From: JASHVB01 sp049522565
GTDB lineage: Bacteria > Pseudomonadota > Alphaproteobacteria > Acetobacterales > Acetobacteraceae
DNA: 6,236 nt
Direction: 5' to 3'
Assembly: GCA_049522565.1 (NCBI GenBank)
Contig: JBEKNT010000404.1
Coordinates: 1 to 6,236 of the forward strand
The notes under the pieces are model-generated. The model made no database searches. It was not told the origin of the DNA and saw only the letters and a program-made list of their open reading frames with translations. How positions within the stretch are numbered: the first letter of the stretch is position 1; the number at the start of each line of letters is the position of its first letter. Of this stretch, positions 5,343-6,236 are shown piece by piece. A program made the position numbers and the translations under genes.

Positions 5343-6236
5343 ATGCTGCCACCCAAGGACCAGCTTACCATCTGCTTTGCCCATGCCGCTTATCAGATGA
5401 AGGCGACGTTCGATGCGCTGGGCACCGGCATCGCCAATTTCGAGTTGCGCGACCGCGCCGCGCTGGACCAGCGGATCGGCGAGGCGGACGTGCTGGTGGT
5501 CTCCGGCCTGTGGCACAACGGGCTGATTGCGCGGGGCGGCAAGCTGCGCTTCGTCCAGTCGATCGGCTCCGGCACCGACCAATTCGACAAGCACAAGCTG
5601 GCCGGGCGGGGCATCCGGCTGGCGAGTGCGGCCGGCGTGAACGCGCGCGCCGTAGCAGAGCATGCGCTGGCGCTGATCCTGGCGCTGGCGCGGCGGCTGC
5701 CGGAGGCGCGCGACAACCAGTCAGCCCGGGTCTGGCGCGGCATGATCAGCGACCTGACGCAGCGCGAGGACGAACTGGGCGGCAAAACGCTGCTGATCGT
5801 CGGGCTGGGCCGCATCGGCGGGCGGCTGGCGCAGCTCGCCAAGGCGTTCGACATGCAGGTGGTCGGGTTCCGTCGCGATCCGGCCGCGGGGCGCGGCGCC
5901 GCGGATGCGGTGCACGCCCTGGCGGCGCTGCCGGAGTTCCTGCCGCGCGCCGATTTCGTCGCGCTGACCTGTCCGCTGACCGATGCAACGCGCGGTGTGA
6001 TCGACGCGCGGGCGCTGGGATTGCTGCCGCCGGGCGCATGCGTGGTGAACGTGGCGCGTGGCCCCTGCGTGGTAGAGGCGGACCTGGTCGCGGCGCTGCG
6101 CGAGGGCCGGCTGGCGGGCGCGGCGGTGGACACGACCGATCCGGAGCCGCCGCCTGCCGACTCACCGTTGTGGGGGCTGGCGAATGTGTTGATCACACCG
6201 CACACGGCGGGCGAGACACGGAAATACGAGGCGAAC
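5343..6236 (+). CDS. D-isomer-specific 2-hydroxyacid dehydrogenase, 3' end beyond the window
   Basis: The frame is open for 298 codons and runs off the right edge; relatives are about 310-330 residues, so only the last few percent is missing. These cytoplasmic enzymes interconvert 2-oxoacids and D-2-hydroxyacids with NAD(H) or NADP(H). The N-terminal substrate domain includes VQSIGSGTDQFD (71-82) and a conserved NARAVAEHALALILALARR (100-118). The Rossmann motif is VGLGRIGGRLA (Gly154, Gly156, Gly159). The catalytic residues are in place: Arg239 in NVARGP, Glu268 in DPEPP and His287 in TPHTAG. After the second strand of the Rossmann fold comes GFRRDP with Arg177-Arg178 where NAD-specific members have an Asp, which suggests NADP(H), as in glyoxylate/hydroxypyruvate reductases. 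The exact substrate is not readable. The ATG lacks a well-spaced ribosome site (GGGAG is 16 bases upstream, inside a repeat hairpin); a TTG at 5316 is a less likely start. Confidence 0.88.
   Translation, partial: MLPPKDQLTICFAHAAYQMKATFDALGTGIANFELRDRAALDQRIGEADVLVVSGLWHNGLIARGGKLRFVQSIGSGTDQFDKHKLAGRGIRLASAAGVNARAVAEHALALILALARRLPEARDNQSARVWRGMISDLTQREDELGGKTLLIVGLGRIGGRLAQLAKAFDMQVVGFRRDPAAGRGAADAVHALAALPEFLPRADFVALTCPLTDATRGVIDARALGLLPPGACVVNVARGPCVVEADLVAALREGRLAGAAVDTTDPEPPPADSPLWGLANVLITPHTAGETRKYEAN

Noticed and set aside
5393..6205. Leftward 270-codon open frame opposite the dehydrogenase
   Set aside because: It is Ser/Ala/Arg/Pro-rich without motifs. The rightward frame has the full dehydrogenase motif set.

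Overview
The window is GC-rich (roughly two thirds G+C by eye). Its gene content fits an alphaproteobacterium, possibly Acetobacteraceae or another Rhodospirillales lineage: a HIG1-like 'twin transmembrane' mini-protein, a long proline-rich MscS channel, and intergenic repeats of types common in alphaproteobacteria. That placement is an inference from gene style, not from a marker gene. I see no complete novel defence system, CRISPR array, transposase, phage gene, rRNA or tRNA.

Layout. Positions 1-501 carry a possible leftward gene cut by the window edge (1-252, weak) and a leader with short CGAGACG repeats. Positions 502-3769 are a leftward two-gene operon: a long MscS-family mechanosensitive channel (3769 to 1199), whose last 26 bases overlap the start of a PF10014-type 2-oxoglutarate/Fe(II) dioxygenase (1224 to 502). 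A divergent 119-bp spacer (3770-3888) separates the operon from a rightward 64-residue HIG1-like membrane protein (3889-4083), which is followed by a strong hairpin. Positions 4084-4505 hold no convincing gene but are rich in structure: a degenerate copy of the HIG1 upstream region, an exact FNR/FixK-type box (TTGAT-N4-ATCAA), and a 99-nt Y-shaped palindromic element. Next is a carboxymuconolactone-decarboxylase-fold protein (4506-5054). The 288-bp spacer after it holds a hairpin, a REP-like repeat, two more inverted repeats and a C-rich/G-rich intergenic repeat. The last gene, a D-2-hydroxyacid dehydrogenase (5343 onward), runs off the right edge.

How the parts may work together. The channel and dioxygenase are very probably co-transcribed and translationally coupled. 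An amino-acid hydroxylase tied to an osmotic-stress channel would fit hydroxylated amino acids serving as solutes, but that is speculation. The FNR-type box points to oxygen-responsive control in the HIG1-to-decarboxylase interval. The decarboxylase-fold gene is the only intact rightward gene downstream of it. The dehydrogenase is separated from it by repeats and is probably its own transcription unit.
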